From Paracoccaceae bacterium (GTDB lineage Bacteria; Pseudomonadota; Alphaproteobacteria; Rhodobacterales; Rhodobacteraceae), in assembly GCA_024226455.1 (NCBI GenBank), contig JAAELR010000170.1:1-42723 (forward strand): a DNA stretch of 42,723 bases, written 5' to 3'. Numbering within the stretch: position 1 is the first letter of the stretch; each line of letters starts with the position of its first letter. Under the pieces are notes generated by a model. It worked only from the letters and a program-made list of their open reading frames with translations. It did not search any database and had not been told where the DNA came from. The translations under genes were made by a program, and so were the position numbers. Below, one piece after another: positions 15,332 through 25,860 of this stretch.

Positions 15332-16634
15332 CTCTCGCTGCCTTGATGTAGGTCATCGGGTTGACGGGCTTGCCGCCAATGCGGACTTCATAGTGAAGGT
15401 GTGTGCCGGTTGAACGGCCGGAACTTCCCATATCACCGATCCGATCCCCGCGCGAGACCCTTTCCCCGACTTTTACGCGGATTTTCGCCATATGTGCGTA
15501 ACGGGTTTCGATGCCGAACTCATGCTGGATCTTGACCAGCCGGCCATAGCCCGACGACCAGTCGGCATGGATCACCACACCATCGGCGGTTGAGTAGATC
15601 GGGGTGCCGTAGGCGGCGGCGAAATCGGTGCCGTTATGCATCCGGCCCCAGCGCGGGCCGAAACCGCTGGTATAGCGGAAGGCGGCCTTGACCGGCAGCG
15701 CGAAGGGCGTCTTTTGCAACGCGATGCGGTACAGGTTCATCCGGTCCATCTTTTGCAGGATGCCGTTGGCGCGCAGCCCGTCGGGGTCTGGCTCTTCGCC
15801 CTTGGTGGAAAACTTCAGCGGTGTCATCGGGCCGCCCTGGCCGGAATAGCCGCGGCGCACCGCGTCCAGGATGGATTCGGAACTGAGCCCGGAAGAGTTG
15901 AACATCTGGTCGAGCGGTTCCAGCGAGACGCTGACCGCTTCTTCGAGCTGGCTGAAGATGGCGTCGTTCTTTTCCTCCAGCAGTCGCTTTTCGTGGGCTA
16001 TGGCGTCGGCGGCCAGTTTCGCCTCGGCGGCGATGGCGGCCATGGTGTCGCGTTCCGAGGCCGCACCGTGCAGCGCGGTGGTCAGGAAATCGAGCGTTGC
16101 GGTGGCGTCGGCGGAGGTGGTGGCGCGGGCGGCCTGGGCGGCGCCGTCGGCCTCGGCGACGGCCAGTTCGACCTCGCCGCGGGCGGTGTCGCGTTCCTTC
16201 ATGGTGCGGCGCAGGGTGGACTGGATCACGCCGATGCCGGTCTCCAGTTCCTTGCGGCGGTCCTCCGAGGCCAGCAGCGATGACTGCATCACAGAGATCT
16301 GTTTCAGCGCCGCGCTGAAACGTTCATGCGCGTCGCGCGCCTCGGCGGCGTGATGGTCGCGCTCATGGCTGAGCTTGTTGAGCCGGTCTTCATAGAGCTT
16401 TTGTTCGCGTTCGGCCTGGTCGCGAAGATTGCCCGAGCCGATGCTGTCCATCAGCAGGATCGCGGTGGCGATGATCGCCCAGCCGACAAACAATGCACTG
16501 CCGGACCAGGCGATGGCCTGCGTCGCCGGACCCAGCCGGATGAATCTCGTTTCCGTGCCCGAGCGCAGGAAAACCCGCTGCTCCGGAAAGGCACGCTCAA
16601 AGCGTACGTGCAGCCAATGGCCCAGCCGTGACAT
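15321..16634 (-). CDS. membrane-anchored M23 (LytM) peptidase with coiled coil
   Basis: The 437-aa protein has a short cytosolic N terminus, one transmembrane helix at about residues 42-63, and a long periplasmic coiled coil at about 70-240. The M23 endopeptidase domain covers about 310-430. The zinc and catalytic motifs are complete: H333-x3-D337 (HNGTD), His381 (YAHM) and H412-x-H414 (HLH). It is therefore expected to be an active peptidoglycan DD-endopeptidase rather than a LytM activator. The N-terminal part corresponds to the DUF5930 region of Rhodobacterales homologues. I chose the ATG at 16632-16634. The overlap with bactofilin suggests that the filament positions this enzyme. Confidence 0.92.
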   Translation of the reverse strand: MSRLGHWLHVRFERAFPEQRVFLRSGTETRFIRLGPATQAIAWSGSALFVGWAIIATAILLMDSIGSGNLRDQAEREQKLYEDRLNKLSHERDHHAAEARDAHERFSAALKQISVMQSSLLASEDRRKELETGIGVIQSTLRRTMKERDTARGEVELAVAEADGAAQAARATTSADATATLDFLTTALHGAASERDTMAAIAAEAKLAADAIAHEKRLLEEKNDAIFSQLEEAVSVSLEPLDQMFNSSGLSSESILDAVRRGYSGQGGPMTPLKFSTKGEEPDPDGLRANGILQKMDRMNLYRIALQKTPFALPVKAAFRYTSGFGPRWGRMHNGTDFAAAYGTPIYSTADGVVIHADWSSGYGRLVKIQHEFGIETRYAHMAKIRVKVGERVSRGDRIGDMGSSGRSTGTHLHYEVRIGGKPVNPMTYIKAARDVF

Positions 16635-16840
16635 CTGACAACCTGTCCCCGTTTCCCCGTCCCGTTCAGGCGATGCCCCGTCCCCACGAGGCACACCGTA
16701 TCGAACACGTGAATAAACAATGGGTTGTGTTACTGCAAGTGAATTGCGCCGCATGATGCTGTAACGGGCCGGGTTTGGCGGCCGGTGGCGGGTTCCCGCC
16801 GATGGGTATCGGGCCTGTCAGCGCCTTTGCCCCGGCAAGG

Positions 16841-17313
16841 CGCCGAGAGCGCCCCGACCGCCTGCAGCGGCTCTGCTGCGTGGCCCGGAACCTTGGCCCA
16901 GGGCCAGATCTGCACCGGCGCACTCGGAGCCGTCAATCAGGGTGCCGCGGGTTCTAACACCCGGAAAAATAGACCAAATATAGTTGCTTCCACCCAGATG
17001 CCATAGCGCTCGCAGACGTCTTCCCGGGCATCCGGCAGCGACGTCACCGCCAGACAATACCTTCCCGCGAAATCGAACATGTCTGGCCAGGCTTTCCTTT
17101 CTGACGCCAGGGCGCGGACGCCAGCGGCGCCGGAATCTGTGGCCATGGCAGAAAGTTCGCGCCCTGCGGGTGCAGCCCCGGGGTATCGTCTTTGGGGCAG
17201 GAACAGACTACCACCGGCCGGGGCCCGAGGACCGACAAGGTGACGGTTTCGCCGGTATTGGCGGGCAGGGTGAAATGGGGGCGGTTCGGCCGGGCTTTGA
17301 CATCGGCGGCCGG
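16841..17313 (-). pseudogene. decayed peroxiredoxin (bcp/PrxQ) gene
   Basis: Family segments appear in order but in different frames. RPNRPHFTLPANTGETVTLS and VVVCSCPKDDTPGL lie at about 17295-17170. YCLAVTSLPDAREDVCERYG and IWVEATIFG lie at about 17070-16970, in a second frame. GVRTRGTLID lies in a third frame. IWPWAKVPGHAAEPLQAVGA lies at about 16910-16845. In Bcp the motif PKDDTPGC carries the peroxidatic cysteine; here it reads PKDDTPGL. Several frameshifts plus loss of that residue make this a dead gene. It lies upstream of the M23 peptidase, a common position for bcp in the order. The remaining 16635-16840 and 17314-17402 hold no recognisable gene. Confidence 0.75.
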
Positions 17314-17402
17314 ATTCTTGTCAGCAGGTTCCGGTCCCGGTCTTTCAAGATCGGAGCAGGCAAAGTAAAGGGCTGGGACGGAACCAACCGGGCCAGGGAC
17401 GC

Positions 17403-20400
17403 ATGAGCGACACAGAGGCCGAAATGGCTGACAGCCGGACCGACCAGCCACACCGCCGCCGCCGCAAATCGCGGACGGGGTTGGTTGTGCTGCTCGGCGT
17501 GGTGGTTGTGGCGCTGGGGCTGCCGTTGCTGGTGCTTTCCCTGACCGGGGCCACGCTGCGGGCACCCGACTGGCTGGCCCTCCGGGTCGAAGAGCGGCTG
17601 AACGACCGGTTGGGCGCCGGGCGGGTGACGCTGGACCAGATCGGCCTGGTGATCGACCGGGGCATGCGGCCGCAGCTGCAGATGCTGAACGTGGGCATCT
17701 TTGGTGAAAACGGCGGCGAGGTGGCGCGGCTCAACGAGTTGCGCGCACGTCTGGCGCCGATGGCGCTGCTGCGGGGCAGGGTGGCGATGACGGCGCTGCA
17801 GATTTCCGGCGCCCAGATCACCACGCGGCGGCGCACCGACGGCACGTTCGATCTGTCGTTCGGCGGCGGTGGCGGCGCCAGCGGCACTCTGGCCGGGGTG
17901 CTCGACGCGCTGGACCAGGCCTTTGCGGCGGAACCGCTGGCCGGGCTGGACACCATCGGGGCCGACCAGTTGACCATCGCGCTGGAGGACGCGCGCTCTG
18001 GTCGGCTCTGGCAGGTGACCGAGGGCCGTATCGCTTTGACCCAGACCGACGAAAGCCTCGACCTGACGGTGGCGGCCGAGGTGTTCAACGGTACCGAGGA
18101 ACTTGCCACCATGGTGATCGGGTTCCGTACCGAAAAGGGATCTGCTGCCGCCAGCCTGACGGCGACGTTTGAAAATGCCGCCGCGGCAGACATCGCCGCG
18201 CAATCGCCGGCCTTGTCGTTTCTGAAGGTCCTCGACGCGCCGATCTCAGGCGCGCTGCGGGCCGCCATCGGGCAGGGGGGCGAGATCGCCGATCTGGCCG
18301 GAACGCTGGTGGTGGGCGAGGGCGCGCTGCAGCCGACGCCGGACACGCCGCCGATCGAGTTTCACAATGGCCGGGCTTATGTGGATTATGACCCCAAGGC
18401 CCAGACGCTGACCTTTACCGAGGTCTCGGTGCAGAGCGAACTGGCCACCGTGACCGCCGGCGGCACCGCGATACTGCAAGAGTTCCGCGACGGTTGGCCG
18501 GGGGCGCTGGTCGGGCAATTCGCGCTGAGCGACGCCAGGATCCAGCCGCAGGGTGTGTTCGCCGAGCCGATGCGGTTTGAGAGCGGCGCGATGGATTTTC
18601 GGCTGCGGCTCGATCCGTTCCAGATCGATATCGGCCAGGTGGCGTTGCAGCGGGACGAGCAGCGGTTCAACGGTCGCGGTCGGATACGTGGCGGTGCGGC
18701 CGGCTGGGATGTGGCGCTGGACATCGACCTCAACACCATCCCGCTGGACCGGCTGCTGGCGTTGTGGCCGGTCTCGATTGCCCCCGGCACCCGCGACTGG
18801 TTGGGTCAGAATGTGCTGACCGGGGCGATATCGGGGCTGACCGGCGCTTTGCGGCAGACCACTGACAAACCGCTGGAGATGTCGGTCAGCTATGTGTTCG
18901 GCGGCACCGACGTGACCACGCTGAAGGCACTGCCGCCAATCCGCAATGCGTCGGGCTATGCCTCTCTGACCGGCACGACCTATACCATGGTGTTCGAGCA
19001 GGGTGCGGTCACCGCGCCGGTGGGCGGCGAAATCGACGTGGCGGGATCTGTGCTGCGCATCGCCGACGTGACGGCAAAACCGAGCCGGGCCGAGGTCGCA
19101 CTGCGCACCCAAAGCTCTATCACGGCCGGGTTGTCGTTGCTGGACCTGCTGCCGATCGGGCTGATGAAAAAGGCCGGGTTGCCGGTCGATGTGGCCGAGG
19201 GGCGGGCGCGGACGCAGGCCGCGATCGGCTTTGACCTGAAACGCGAGATCCTTTTTGGGGATGTAGACTATCAGGTTGTGGGAGAGCTTGCCGATCTGGC
19301 TTCGGACACATTGATCAAGGACCGGGTCGTACGGGCGGCGCGGCTAGACCTGCGCGCCGACCCGCAAGGCGTGGTGATCAGCGGGCCGGGGCATCTGGGC
19401 CAGGTGCCGCTGACCGTGAGTTGGGCGCAGAACTTCGGGCCCGAGCATGCCGGCATCAGCCGCGTCGAGGGCAGCATCGAACTGGGCCAGCCGTTCATGG
19501 ACGAGTTCGCCATCGCCTTGCCGCCGGGCTCTGTCACCGGCAGCGGCGTTGGGTTGATCACCGTCGATCTGGTCAAGGGCGAGGCGCCCAGGTTCGAGCT
19601 GATTTCCGATCTCAACCGGCTGGGGCTGAAGCTGGCGGCACTTGACTGGTCGAAGCCGCGCAACCGGACCGGCAAGCTGGAGGTGGTCGGGCGCATGGGC
19701 GAGGCGCCAACCATCGACCGGTTGATCCTGCGCGCGCCGGGGCTGAGTGCCAGCGGCGTCGTCGATCTGGCCCCGGGTGGCGCGCTGGAAAGCGCCCAGT
19801 TCGACCGGGTGCAGGTGGGCAACTGGCTGGACGGGCCGGTGACGCTGACCGGGCGCGGTGCCGGGCGGGCGCCGGCCGTGGCGGTGAACGGCGGCTCTAT
19901 CGACCTGCGCACGGCGCGCATGGGCGCGGGCGCGGGTGAAACCGAGGGCGGACCGCTGACGCTGAAGCTGGACAGGCTGACAGTGTCCGAGGGCATCGCC
20001 ATGACCCGGTTCCATGGGGAATTCAAGGCCGGCAAGGGCTTGGAAGGGCAGTTCAGCGCGCTGGTCAACGGCGCGGCGCCGGTCGAGGGCACCGTGGTGC
20101 CGACGCCATCCGGCGCCGCGATCCGGCTGGTAAGCGAGCGCGCCGGCTCGGTGCTGGCAGCGGCGGGCATTCTGCGCAACGTCCGTGGTGGCAAGATGGA
20201 TCTGACGCTGAACCCTACCCGGGCAAAGGGAACCTATGAAGGCCGGCTCGACATTCGCAACGCCCGGATCGTTCAGGCCCCGGTGATGACAGAGCTTCTG
20301 AACGCGATCAGCATCGTGGGGTTGCTGGACCAGATGAATTCGGGCGGTATAACGCTGAGCAATGTCGAGGCCGAGTTCCAGCTTACGCCCGAGCGGCTGA

Positions 20401-20687
20401 CGCTGTATCACTCTGCCGCGGTCGGGCCCAGCCTGGGCATCTCGCTGGACGGGATATACAACATGAAGCAGGGGCGGCTGGACATGCAGGGGGTGATCTC
20501 TCCGGTCTATTTTCTCAACGGTCTCGGGCAGCTCTTTTCGCGCGGGCGCGAGGGGTTGTTCGGTTTTTCGTTCCGCATGACCGGCGCGGTGCGGGACCCG
20601 CGCGTGTCGATCAATCCGCTGTCGATCTTGACGCCGGGAGCTTTTCGGGAAATCTTTCGCCGGCCACCGCCACAGCCTTCGCAGTGA
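17403..20687 (+). CDS. AsmA/YhdP-like envelope protein, 1094 aa
   Basis: An N-terminal cytosolic tail (about 25 residues, Arg/Lys-rich) is followed by one transmembrane helix at about 26-47. Then comes a very long periplasmic part with the amphipathic beta-strand character of the AsmA-like/DUF3971 group. The C terminus ([20 protein letters not shown] to [28 protein letters not shown]) is the diagnostic AsmA-like C-terminal segment. YhdP and relatives form hydrophobic-groove bridges that carry phospholipid from the inner to the outer membrane. The frame is open over its whole length. queA follows after only 7 bp, so the two are probably co-transcribed. Confidence 0.9.
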   Translation: MSDTEAEMADSRTDQPHRRRRKSRTGLVVLLGVVVVALGLPLLVLSLTGATLRAPDWLALRVEERLNDRLGAGRVTLDQIGLVIDRGMRPQLQMLNVGIFGENGGEVARLNELRARLAPMALLRGRVAMTALQISGAQITTRRRTDGTFDLSFGGGGGASGTLAGVLDALDQAFAAEPLAGLDTIGADQLTIALEDARSGRLWQVTEGRIALTQTDESLDLTVAAEVFNGTEELATMVIGFRTEKGSAAASLTATFENAAAADIAAQSPALSFLKVLDAPISGALRAAIGQGGEIADLAGTLVVGEGALQPTPDTPPIEFHNGRAYVDYDPKAQTLTFTEVSVQSELATVTAGGTAILQEFRDGWPGALVGQFALSDARIQPQGVFAEPMRFESGAMDFRLRLDPFQIDIGQVALQRDEQRFNGRGRIRGGAAGWDVALDIDLNTIPLDRLLALWPVSIAPGTRDWLGQNVLTGAISGLTGALRQTTDKPLEMSVSYVFGGTDVTTLKALPPIRNASGYASLTGTTYTMVFEQGAVTAPVGGEIDVAGSVLRIADVTAKPSRAEVALRTQSSITAGLSLLDLLPIGLMKKAGLPVDVAEGRARTQAAIGFDLKREILFGDVDYQVVGELADLASDTLIKDRVVRAARLDLRADPQGVVISGPGHLGQVPLTVSWAQNFGPEHAGISRVEGSIELGQPFMDEFAIALPPGSVTGSGVGLITVDLVKGEAPRFELISDLNRLGLKLAALDWSKPRNRTGKLEVVGRMGEAPTIDRLILRAPGLSASGVVDLAPGGALESAQFDRVQVGNWLDGPVTLTGRGAGRAPAVAVNGGSIDLRTARMGAGAGETEGGPLTLKLDRLTVSEGIAMTRFHGEFKAGKGLEGQFSALVNGAAPVEGTVVPTPSGAAIRLVSERAGSVLAAAGILRNVRGGKMDLTLNPTRAKGTYEGRLDIRNARIVQAPVMTELLNAISIVGLLDQMNSGGITLSNVEAEFQLTPERLTLYHSAAVGPSLGISLDGIYNMKQGRLDMQGVISPVYFLNGLGQLFSRGREGLFGFSFRMTGAVRDPRVSINPLSILTPGAFREIFRRPPPQPSQ

Positions 20688-20694
20688 ACCCACA

Positions 20695-21765
20695 ATGAAA
20701 CTGAGCGATTTCGATTTTGACCTGCCCGACGGGTTGATCGCCACCCGACCTGCGCGACCGCGCTCGGCGGCGCGTTTGCTGGTGGCGGGACCGTCCACGG
20801 CGCTCGATGCGCAGGTCACCGACCTGCCGTCCTATCTGCTGCCGGGCGACCGGCTGGTTCTGAACGACACCCGGGTGATCCCGGCGCGGCTGACCGGCAG
20901 GCGGCAGCGTGACAGCGCCCAGGGCCCGGTAGAGGCGAAGATAGAGGTGACGCTGCTTCAGCCCACGGCGGGCGGCCACTGGCGGGCCCTGGTCAAGCCG
21001 CTGAAAAAGCTGAAGATCGGCGAGATCGTGCGGTTCTCGGAGGCGTTTCGCGCCATGCTGATGGCGGTCGAGGATGGCACTGGCGAACTGTCCTTCAACC
21101 TGGCCGGCGAGGAGTTCGACGCCACCATAGCCGAACTTGGCGCAATGCCGCTGCCGCCCTATATTGCCGCCAGGCGCCCCGCCGACGAGGCCGACAAGAC
21201 CGACTATCAGACGGTCTGGGCCGACCGCCCCGGCGCCGTCGCCGCCCCCACCGCCAGCCTGCATTTCGACGAGGCGCTGCTGGCAGAGCTGGACATCCGC
21301 GATGTGGCCCTGACCCGCGTGACGCTGCATGTGGGGGCCGGAACCTTCCTGCCGGTCAAGACCGACAATGTGAACAACCACCGCATGCACGCCGAATGGG
21401 GCGAGGTCAGCGCGGCGGCGGCCGATGAGATCAACGCCACCAAAGAGGCCGGCGGGCGGATCATTCCGGTCGGCACCACGGCGCTGCGGCTGATTGAGGC
21501 CGCCGCCATCGCCCCGGGCAGGATCGCGCCCTGGCGAGGCGATACGGACATTTTTATCCGGCCCGGGTTCGAGTTCCAGCTGACCGACGCGCTGATGACC
21601 AATTTCCACCTGCCGAAATCCACTCTGCTGATGCTGGTCTCGGCGCTGATGGGGCGCGAAAGGATGCTGCAGGTCTACGAGCACGCCATCGCCGAGGGCT
21701 ATCGGTTCTTTTCTTACGGGGACGCTTCACTATTGCTGCCCGGTGCCCGGAAACGACCCGACTAG
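20695..21765 (+). CDS. queA: tRNA preQ1 S-adenosylmethionine ribosyltransferase-isomerase
   Basis: QueA transfers and rearranges the ribosyl group of SAM onto preQ1 at tRNA position 34 to give epoxyqueuosine. The 356-aa product has the expected length and conserved blocks: [23 protein letters not shown] at the start, [21 protein letters not shown], and the C-terminal [15 protein letters not shown] with [11 protein letters not shown]. The start ATG at 20695-20697 follows the AsmA-like stop by 7 bp with only a weak ribosome-binding site. Confidence 0.97.
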   Translation: MKLSDFDFDLPDGLIATRPARPRSAARLLVAGPSTALDAQVTDLPSYLLPGDRLVLNDTRVIPARLTGRRQRDSAQGPVEAKIEVTLLQPTAGGHWRALVKPLKKLKIGEIVRFSEAFRAMLMAVEDGTGELSFNLAGEEFDATIAELGAMPLPPYIAARRPADEADKTDYQTVWADRPGAVAAPTASLHFDEALLAELDIRDVALTRVTLHVGAGTFLPVKTDNVNNHRMHAEWGEVSAAAADEINATKEAGGRIIPVGTTALRLIEAAAIAPGRIAPWRGDTDIFIRPGFEFQLTDALMTNFHLPKSTLLMLVSALMGRERMLQVYEHAIAEGYRFFSYGDASLLLPGARKRPD

Positions 21766-21835
21766 GTCGCGCATAATAAAGCCGGGCTGGGTGGCCCGTG
21801 CGCAGATGCGGGTCTGAAACGCGCGGAGTCCTGCC

Positions 21836-23110
21836 ATGGTGACGGTTCTCTCAAATTCCTGGGCGCTGCTCTTGGGCATGGCGCTGTTGATGATGGGCAA
21901 CGGGGTGCAGGCCACGCTGATGGGCGTGCGCGGCATCATGGAGGGGTTTTCGACCTTCGAGCTGTCAGTGGTGACCTCGGCCTATTTCGCCGGTTTTCTG
22001 GGCGGCTCGCGCCTGACGCCGCGGATGATCCGCCGGGTCGGGCATGTGCGGGTTTTTGCGGCGCTTGCCAGCTTCATCTCGGCGGCGCTGATCATGTTTC
22101 CGGTGGTCGCCGATCCGTGGTTCTGGACCGCCATGCGGGTGGTGATCGGGTTCGGGTTCTCGGGCGTCTATGTCACCGCCGAAAGCTGGCTGAACAACGC
22201 CGCCAGCAATGAAACACGGGGCCAGACACTGAGCGCCTACATGATCGTGCAGATGATCGGTATCGTCTCTGGCCAGGCGATCCTGGCCGCGGGAGATCCG
22301 AGCGGCTTCATCCTGTTCATCATCCCGTCGGTGCTGGTCTCGATCAGCTTTGCACCGATTCTGTTGTCTATTTCGCCGACGCCGGCCTTCGACGCCAGCA
22401 AGCCGATGAGCATCAACAAACTGTTTCGCAACTCGCCCCTGACTTTTGTCGGCATGGCGCTGCTGGGCGGGATTTTTTCGGCTCTGTTCGGCATGGGGCC
22501 GGTCTATGCCGCCGAGATCGGCATGTCGGTGGGGCAGATCTCGTTCTTCATTGCGGCGATCTTCGTGGGTGCCATGGTGTTCCAGTATCCCATCGGTTGG
22601 ATCAGCGACCGGATGGACCGGCGCCGTCTGATCTTTTCGGTCTCGGTCCTGGGCGGCGTGGTGGCCAGCGTGGGCTATGTCGCCGGCGGCAACTATTACC
22701 TTTTGCTTGCGGCGGCCTTCGTGCTGGGCGGAACCTCTAACCCACTCTATTCGTTGCTTATTGCCTATCTCAACGATTATCTCGAAGCCGACGACATGGC
22801 CTCGGCCAGCGGCGGGCTGATCTTTGTCAACGGCATGGGGGCGATCGGCGGGCCGATCATGGTGGGCTGGCTGATGGGGCAGATCGGGGCTTCGGGCTTT
22901 TGGTTGTTCATCTCGGTGCTGATGCTGAGCATGGCCGCATATGCCGCCTATCGGATGACCCAGCGCGCCGCGGTTCCGGTTGATGAGACGAACGCCTATG
23001 TCGGTCTTATGCCCACAGCTTCACCCGTTGCGGTTGAGGCCGCGCAGGAATGGGCGATCGAACAGGCCGAGGATATGGAGAACAATCCAGAGCCGGAAAT
23101 GAATCAATGA
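21836..23110 (+). CDS. MFS transporter, YcaD-like
   Basis: The 424-aa protein has 12 predicted membrane helices in two halves. Helix 5 region reads VTAESWLNNAASNETRGQTLSAY, a marker of the YcaD-like branch of the major facilitator superfamily. The loop GWISDRMDRRRLI between helices is the classical MFS motif A in the second half. A soluble C-terminal tail of about 45 residues ends in acidic sequence. The ATG at 21836 has GGAG 8 bp upstream. The substrate cannot be inferred. It follows queA by 70 bp and may have its own promoter. Confidence 0.9.
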   Translation: MVTVLSNSWALLLGMALLMMGNGVQATLMGVRGIMEGFSTFELSVVTSAYFAGFLGGSRLTPRMIRRVGHVRVFAALASFISAALIMFPVVADPWFWTAMRVVIGFGFSGVYVTAESWLNNAASNETRGQTLSAYMIVQMIGIVSGQAILAAGDPSGFILFIIPSVLVSISFAPILLSISPTPAFDASKPMSINKLFRNSPLTFVGMALLGGIFSALFGMGPVYAAEIGMSVGQISFFIAAIFVGAMVFQYPIGWISDRMDRRRLIFSVSVLGGVVASVGYVAGGNYYLLLAAAFVLGGTSNPLYSLLIAYLNDYLEADDMASASGGLIFVNGMGAIGGPIMVGWLMGQIGASGFWLFISVLMLSMAAYAAYRMTQRAAVPVDETNAYVGLMPTASPVAVEAAQEWAIEQAEDMENNPEPEMNQ

Positions 23111-23183
23111 CTTGCGGAAACAAAGAATAAGTGTAACGCTGATTCGCGTGCCTGGGGTTTGGCATGGGTGAGGAGTAGGGCAG

Positions 23184-23759
23184 ATGGCGACGCCCGATGA
23201 GATTCTGAGTTACTGGCTTGACGAGGTGGGCGAGACCGGTTGGTACGGGGGCGGCGAAGAGCTTGACGCGGAAATACGCGCCCGGTTCGAGACCGACTGG
23301 CGCAGCGCGGTGGATGGCCGCTATGCGCTGTGGCTGACCTATCCAGGTGGCATGCTGGCCTATATCATACTGACCGACCAGTTCCCGCGCAATATGTTCC
23401 GCGATACCGCCAGGGCCTTTGCCAGCGACCGCATGGCCCGCGCCGCCGCCAAGGTGGCGATCTCGCGCGGCTGGGACAAAAAGATCGACGGCATGGCGCG
23501 GCAGTTCATTTACATGCCGCTGATGCACAGCGAATGCCTGGTCGATCAGGATCGCTGTGTGCGGCTGATGAAAGAGCGCATGCCCGATGGCGGTGTGGCA
23601 AACCTGCAGCACGCCAGAGCACATCGCGAGATCATCCGCCAGTTCGGACGGTTCCCGACGCGCAACGAGGCACTGAGCCGGCATTCGACCAAGCCAGAGG
23701 CGGCTTATGTCGATGAGGGCGGCTATCGCAAGGCGCTGGAGATGGTCGGCGCCGCCTGA
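23184..23759 (+). CDS. DUF924 family protein
   Basis: The 191-aa soluble protein is a clear DUF924 member: ILSYWLDEVGETGWYGGGEELDAEIRARF, the LTDQFPRNMFRDTARAFASD core, then FIYMPLMHSECLVDQ and GRFPTRNEALSRHST. The fold of this family is an all-helical TPR-like bundle with unknown function. The conserved DQFPRN and HSE motifs are intact. AGGAG lies upstream of the ATG at 23184. Confidence 0.92.
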   Translation: MATPDEILSYWLDEVGETGWYGGGEELDAEIRARFETDWRSAVDGRYALWLTYPGGMLAYIILTDQFPRNMFRDTARAFASDRMARAAAKVAISRGWDKKIDGMARQFIYMPLMHSECLVDQDRCVRLMKERMPDGGVANLQHARAHREIIRQFGRFPTRNEALSRHSTKPEAAYVDEGGYRKALEMVGAA

Positions 23760-23930
23760 GGCCGCGAAACACTGCCAGTTTCTTTTGCTAAAGGCTGCGG
23801 GATACGCGGACCGAAGCTATGCGCACCGCGCATCGCGGCCTTTCGGTTGCCGGTTCATTCCGGCGGTTGAGCGGCGATGGGAAATAGTTTAACGGTGAAC
23901 TAGTTTCCAGATGAGACAGCGGAGGGCCCG

Positions 23931-25325
23931 ATGGCTGCCAGAAATTTTGACATGATCGTGATCGGAGCGGGCCCCGGAGGCTATGTCGCCGCCATCCGCG
24001 GCGCCCAGCTTGGGCTGAACGTGGCCATCGTCGAGCGCGAGCATATGGGCGGTATCTGCCTGAACTGGGGTTGTATCCCCACCAAGGCGCTGCTGCGCAG
24101 CTCGGAAGTGTTCCACCTGATGCACCGGGCCAAGGAGTTCGGGTTGAAGGCAGAGGGCATCGGCTATGACCTCGATGCGGTGGTGAAGCGTTCGCGCGGC
24201 GTGGCCAAACAGCTAAATGGTGGTGTCGGGCACCTGATGAAGAAGAACAAGGTGACGGTCGTCATGGGCGAGGCGACTTTGCCGGGCAAGGGCAAGGTTC
24301 TGGTCGCGACCAACACGGGCAAAGAGGAACTGACGGCGAAACATATCGTCCTGGCCACCGGCGCGCGGGCCCGCGAACTGCCGGGGCTCGAGGCCGATGG
24401 CGATCTGGTCTGGACCTACCGGCACGCGCTGACCCCGGTGCGGATGCCGAAAAAGCTGCTGGTCATCGGGTCGGGCGCCATCGGCATCGAATTTGCCAGC
24501 TTCTACAACACGCTGGGTGCCGATACCACGGTGGTCGAGGTGATGGACCGGGTGCTGCCCGTCGAAGACGCCGAGATCAGCGCCTTCGCGAAGAAGGCAT
24601 TCGTCAAGCAGGGGCTGAAGATCATGGAGAAATCCATGGTCAAGCAACTGGACCGCGCCAAAGGCAAGGTCACGGCGCATATCGAGACCGGCGGCAAGGT
24701 AGAAATGCACGAGTTCGACACGGTGATTTCCGCCGTGGGTATCGTCGGCAATGTCGAGGGGCTGGGGCTGGAGAGCCTGGGCGTCACGGTCGACCGCACC
24801 CATGTGGTGACGGACGAATACTGCCGCACCGGAGTGGACGGGCTGTACGCCATCGGCGATATCGCCGGCGCACCCTGGCTGGCCCACAAGGCGAGCCACG
24901 AGGGCGTGATGGTGGCCGAACTGATTGCCGGCGGCCATCCGCACCCCGTCAAGCCCGAGAGCATCGCCGGCTGCACCTATTGCCACCCCCAGGTGGCGAG
25001 CGTCGGCTATACCGAAGCGAAGGCGAAAGAGCTGGGCTATGAGGTGAAGGTCGGGCGGTTTCCCTATGTCGGCAATGGCAAGGCGATTGCGCTGGGCGAG
25101 CCCGAGGGCATGGTCAAGACTGTGTTCGACGCCAGGACCGGCGAGTTGCTGGGGGCGCATATGGTGGGCGCCGAGGTGACCGAGCTGATCCAGGGCTACG
25201 TGGTGGGCCGCCAGTTGGAGACCACCGAGGAAGACCTGATGAACACGGTGTTCCCGCATCCGACGCTATCGGAGATGATGCACGAGAGCGTGCTCGACGC
25301 ATTCGGGCGCGCCCTGCATATCTGA
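23931..25325 (+). CDS. lpdA: dihydrolipoyl dehydrogenase
   Basis: E3 reoxidises dihydrolipoamide in 2-oxoacid dehydrogenase or glycine cleavage complexes. The 464-aa product has the FAD-binding GAGPGGYVAA, the redox disulfide Cys43-Cys48 (GGICLNWGCIPTK), the NAD-binding GSGAIGIEFA, the second FAD motif GLYAIGDIAG and the C-terminal catalytic His-Glu in FPHPTLSE. GGAGGG precedes the ATG at 23931. No E1 or E2 gene lies next to it, so the complex it serves is not evident from this window. The 171-bp upstream gap may contain its promoter; near 23887-23906 an interrupted TAGTT/AACTA symmetry is present. Confidence 0.96.
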   Translation: MAARNFDMIVIGAGPGGYVAAIRGAQLGLNVAIVEREHMGGICLNWGCIPTKALLRSSEVFHLMHRAKEFGLKAEGIGYDLDAVVKRSRGVAKQLNGGVGHLMKKNKVTVVMGEATLPGKGKVLVATNTGKEELTAKHIVLATGARARELPGLEADGDLVWTYRHALTPVRMPKKLLVIGSGAIGIEFASFYNTLGADTTVVEVMDRVLPVEDAEISAFAKKAFVKQGLKIMEKSMVKQLDRAKGKVTAHIETGGKVEMHEFDTVISAVGIVGNVEGLGLESLGVTVDRTHVVTDEYCRTGVDGLYAIGDIAGAPWLAHKASHEGVMVAELIAGGHPHPVKPESIAGCTYCHPQVASVGYTEAKAKELGYEVKVGRFPYVGNGKAIALGEPEGMVKTVFDARTGELLGAHMVGAEVTELIQGYVVGRQLETTEEDLMNTVFPHPTLSEMMHESVLDAFGRALHI

Positions 25326-25343
25326 TCGCGCGGCTTTTGCTGG

Positions 25344-25365
25344 CCGCCCGGTTCGGGCCGGGCGG
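25344..25365 (+). terminator. GC-rich hairpin after lpdA, probable terminator
   Basis: CCGCCCGG at 25344-25351 pairs with CCGGGCGG at 25358-25365 across a 6-base loop. It starts 18 bp past the lpdA stop, between the convergent lpdA and rhodanese genes. No clear T run follows on the plus strand, so termination may be weak or factor-assisted. Confidence 0.5.
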
Positions 25366-25382
25366 TCCTGACAGTCGCGCCC

Positions 25383-25458
25383 GACCCTCGTTTGTCCTCC
25401 AGAGAGTGACCTTTTGCTGTTTGGTGTCAATCCAGTGAGACGGGCTTTGGATCTGGGG
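25383..25458. repeat. copy B of a 76-bp dispersed intergenic repeat
   Basis: This is the partner of 5118-5193, about 71% identical in an ungapped alignment, with conserved GTCAATCC at 25426-25433 and TGAGACGGG soon after. It ends two bases before the rhodanese stop codon, the same relation to a minus-strand gene end as copy A. Confidence 0.55.
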
Positions 25459-25460
25459 GA

Positions 25461-25817
25461 TTAGTGAGTGATGCTGCCGCCGGCCGTCTGCCAGTGGTAC
25501 AGCCCGCCGAGGTTGTAGACCTCGCGGAACCCCATTTTTCGCAACATCCGTGCCGCCATGCCGCTGCGCGCGCCCGAGGCACAGTAGAGCGCCACGGGTT
25601 TGTCCAGCGAAAGATCGGGGTGGAATTCCGGGCTGGACGGGTCGGCCTTCATCGGCAGGACCATAAGCGGGATATGCGTCGCCCCTGCCGCCCGGCCCGA
25701 GAGCGTCAGTTCGCTATGGTCGCGGATGTCGATCAGGGTAAGCGAGCCGTCCCCGACGCGGCGGACCGCGTCCCTGGGGTCGATGGCGGGAACGGAGGGT
25801 TTGCGAAAGGAAAACAT
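25461..25817 (-). CDS. single-domain rhodanese-like sulfurtransferase
   Basis: The 118-aa protein is one rhodanese domain: LTLIDIRDHSELTLSG, GATHIPLMVLP, and the active-site loop VALYCASGARSG with Cys79 as the persulfide-carrying residue, ending NLGGLYHWQTAGG. It has no signal peptide, so a cytosolic sulfane-sulfur transfer role is likely. I chose the ATG at 25815-25817 with AAGGA upstream. A frame extending to 25895 would run through the promoter. An ATTC-N8-GAAT operator lies between its -35 and -10 boxes, suggesting induction by sulfide or persulfide. Confidence 0.9.
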   Translation of the reverse strand: MFSFRKPSVPAIDPRDAVRRVGDGSLTLIDIRDHSELTLSGRAAGATHIPLMVLPMKADPSSPEFHPDLSLDKPVALYCASGARSGMAARMLRKMGFREVYNLGGLYHWQTAGGSITH

Positions 25818-25860
25818 GCGAAGCGGGTCCTTGTCTGCGTCGGCGATTTGCGTTGGCGTC

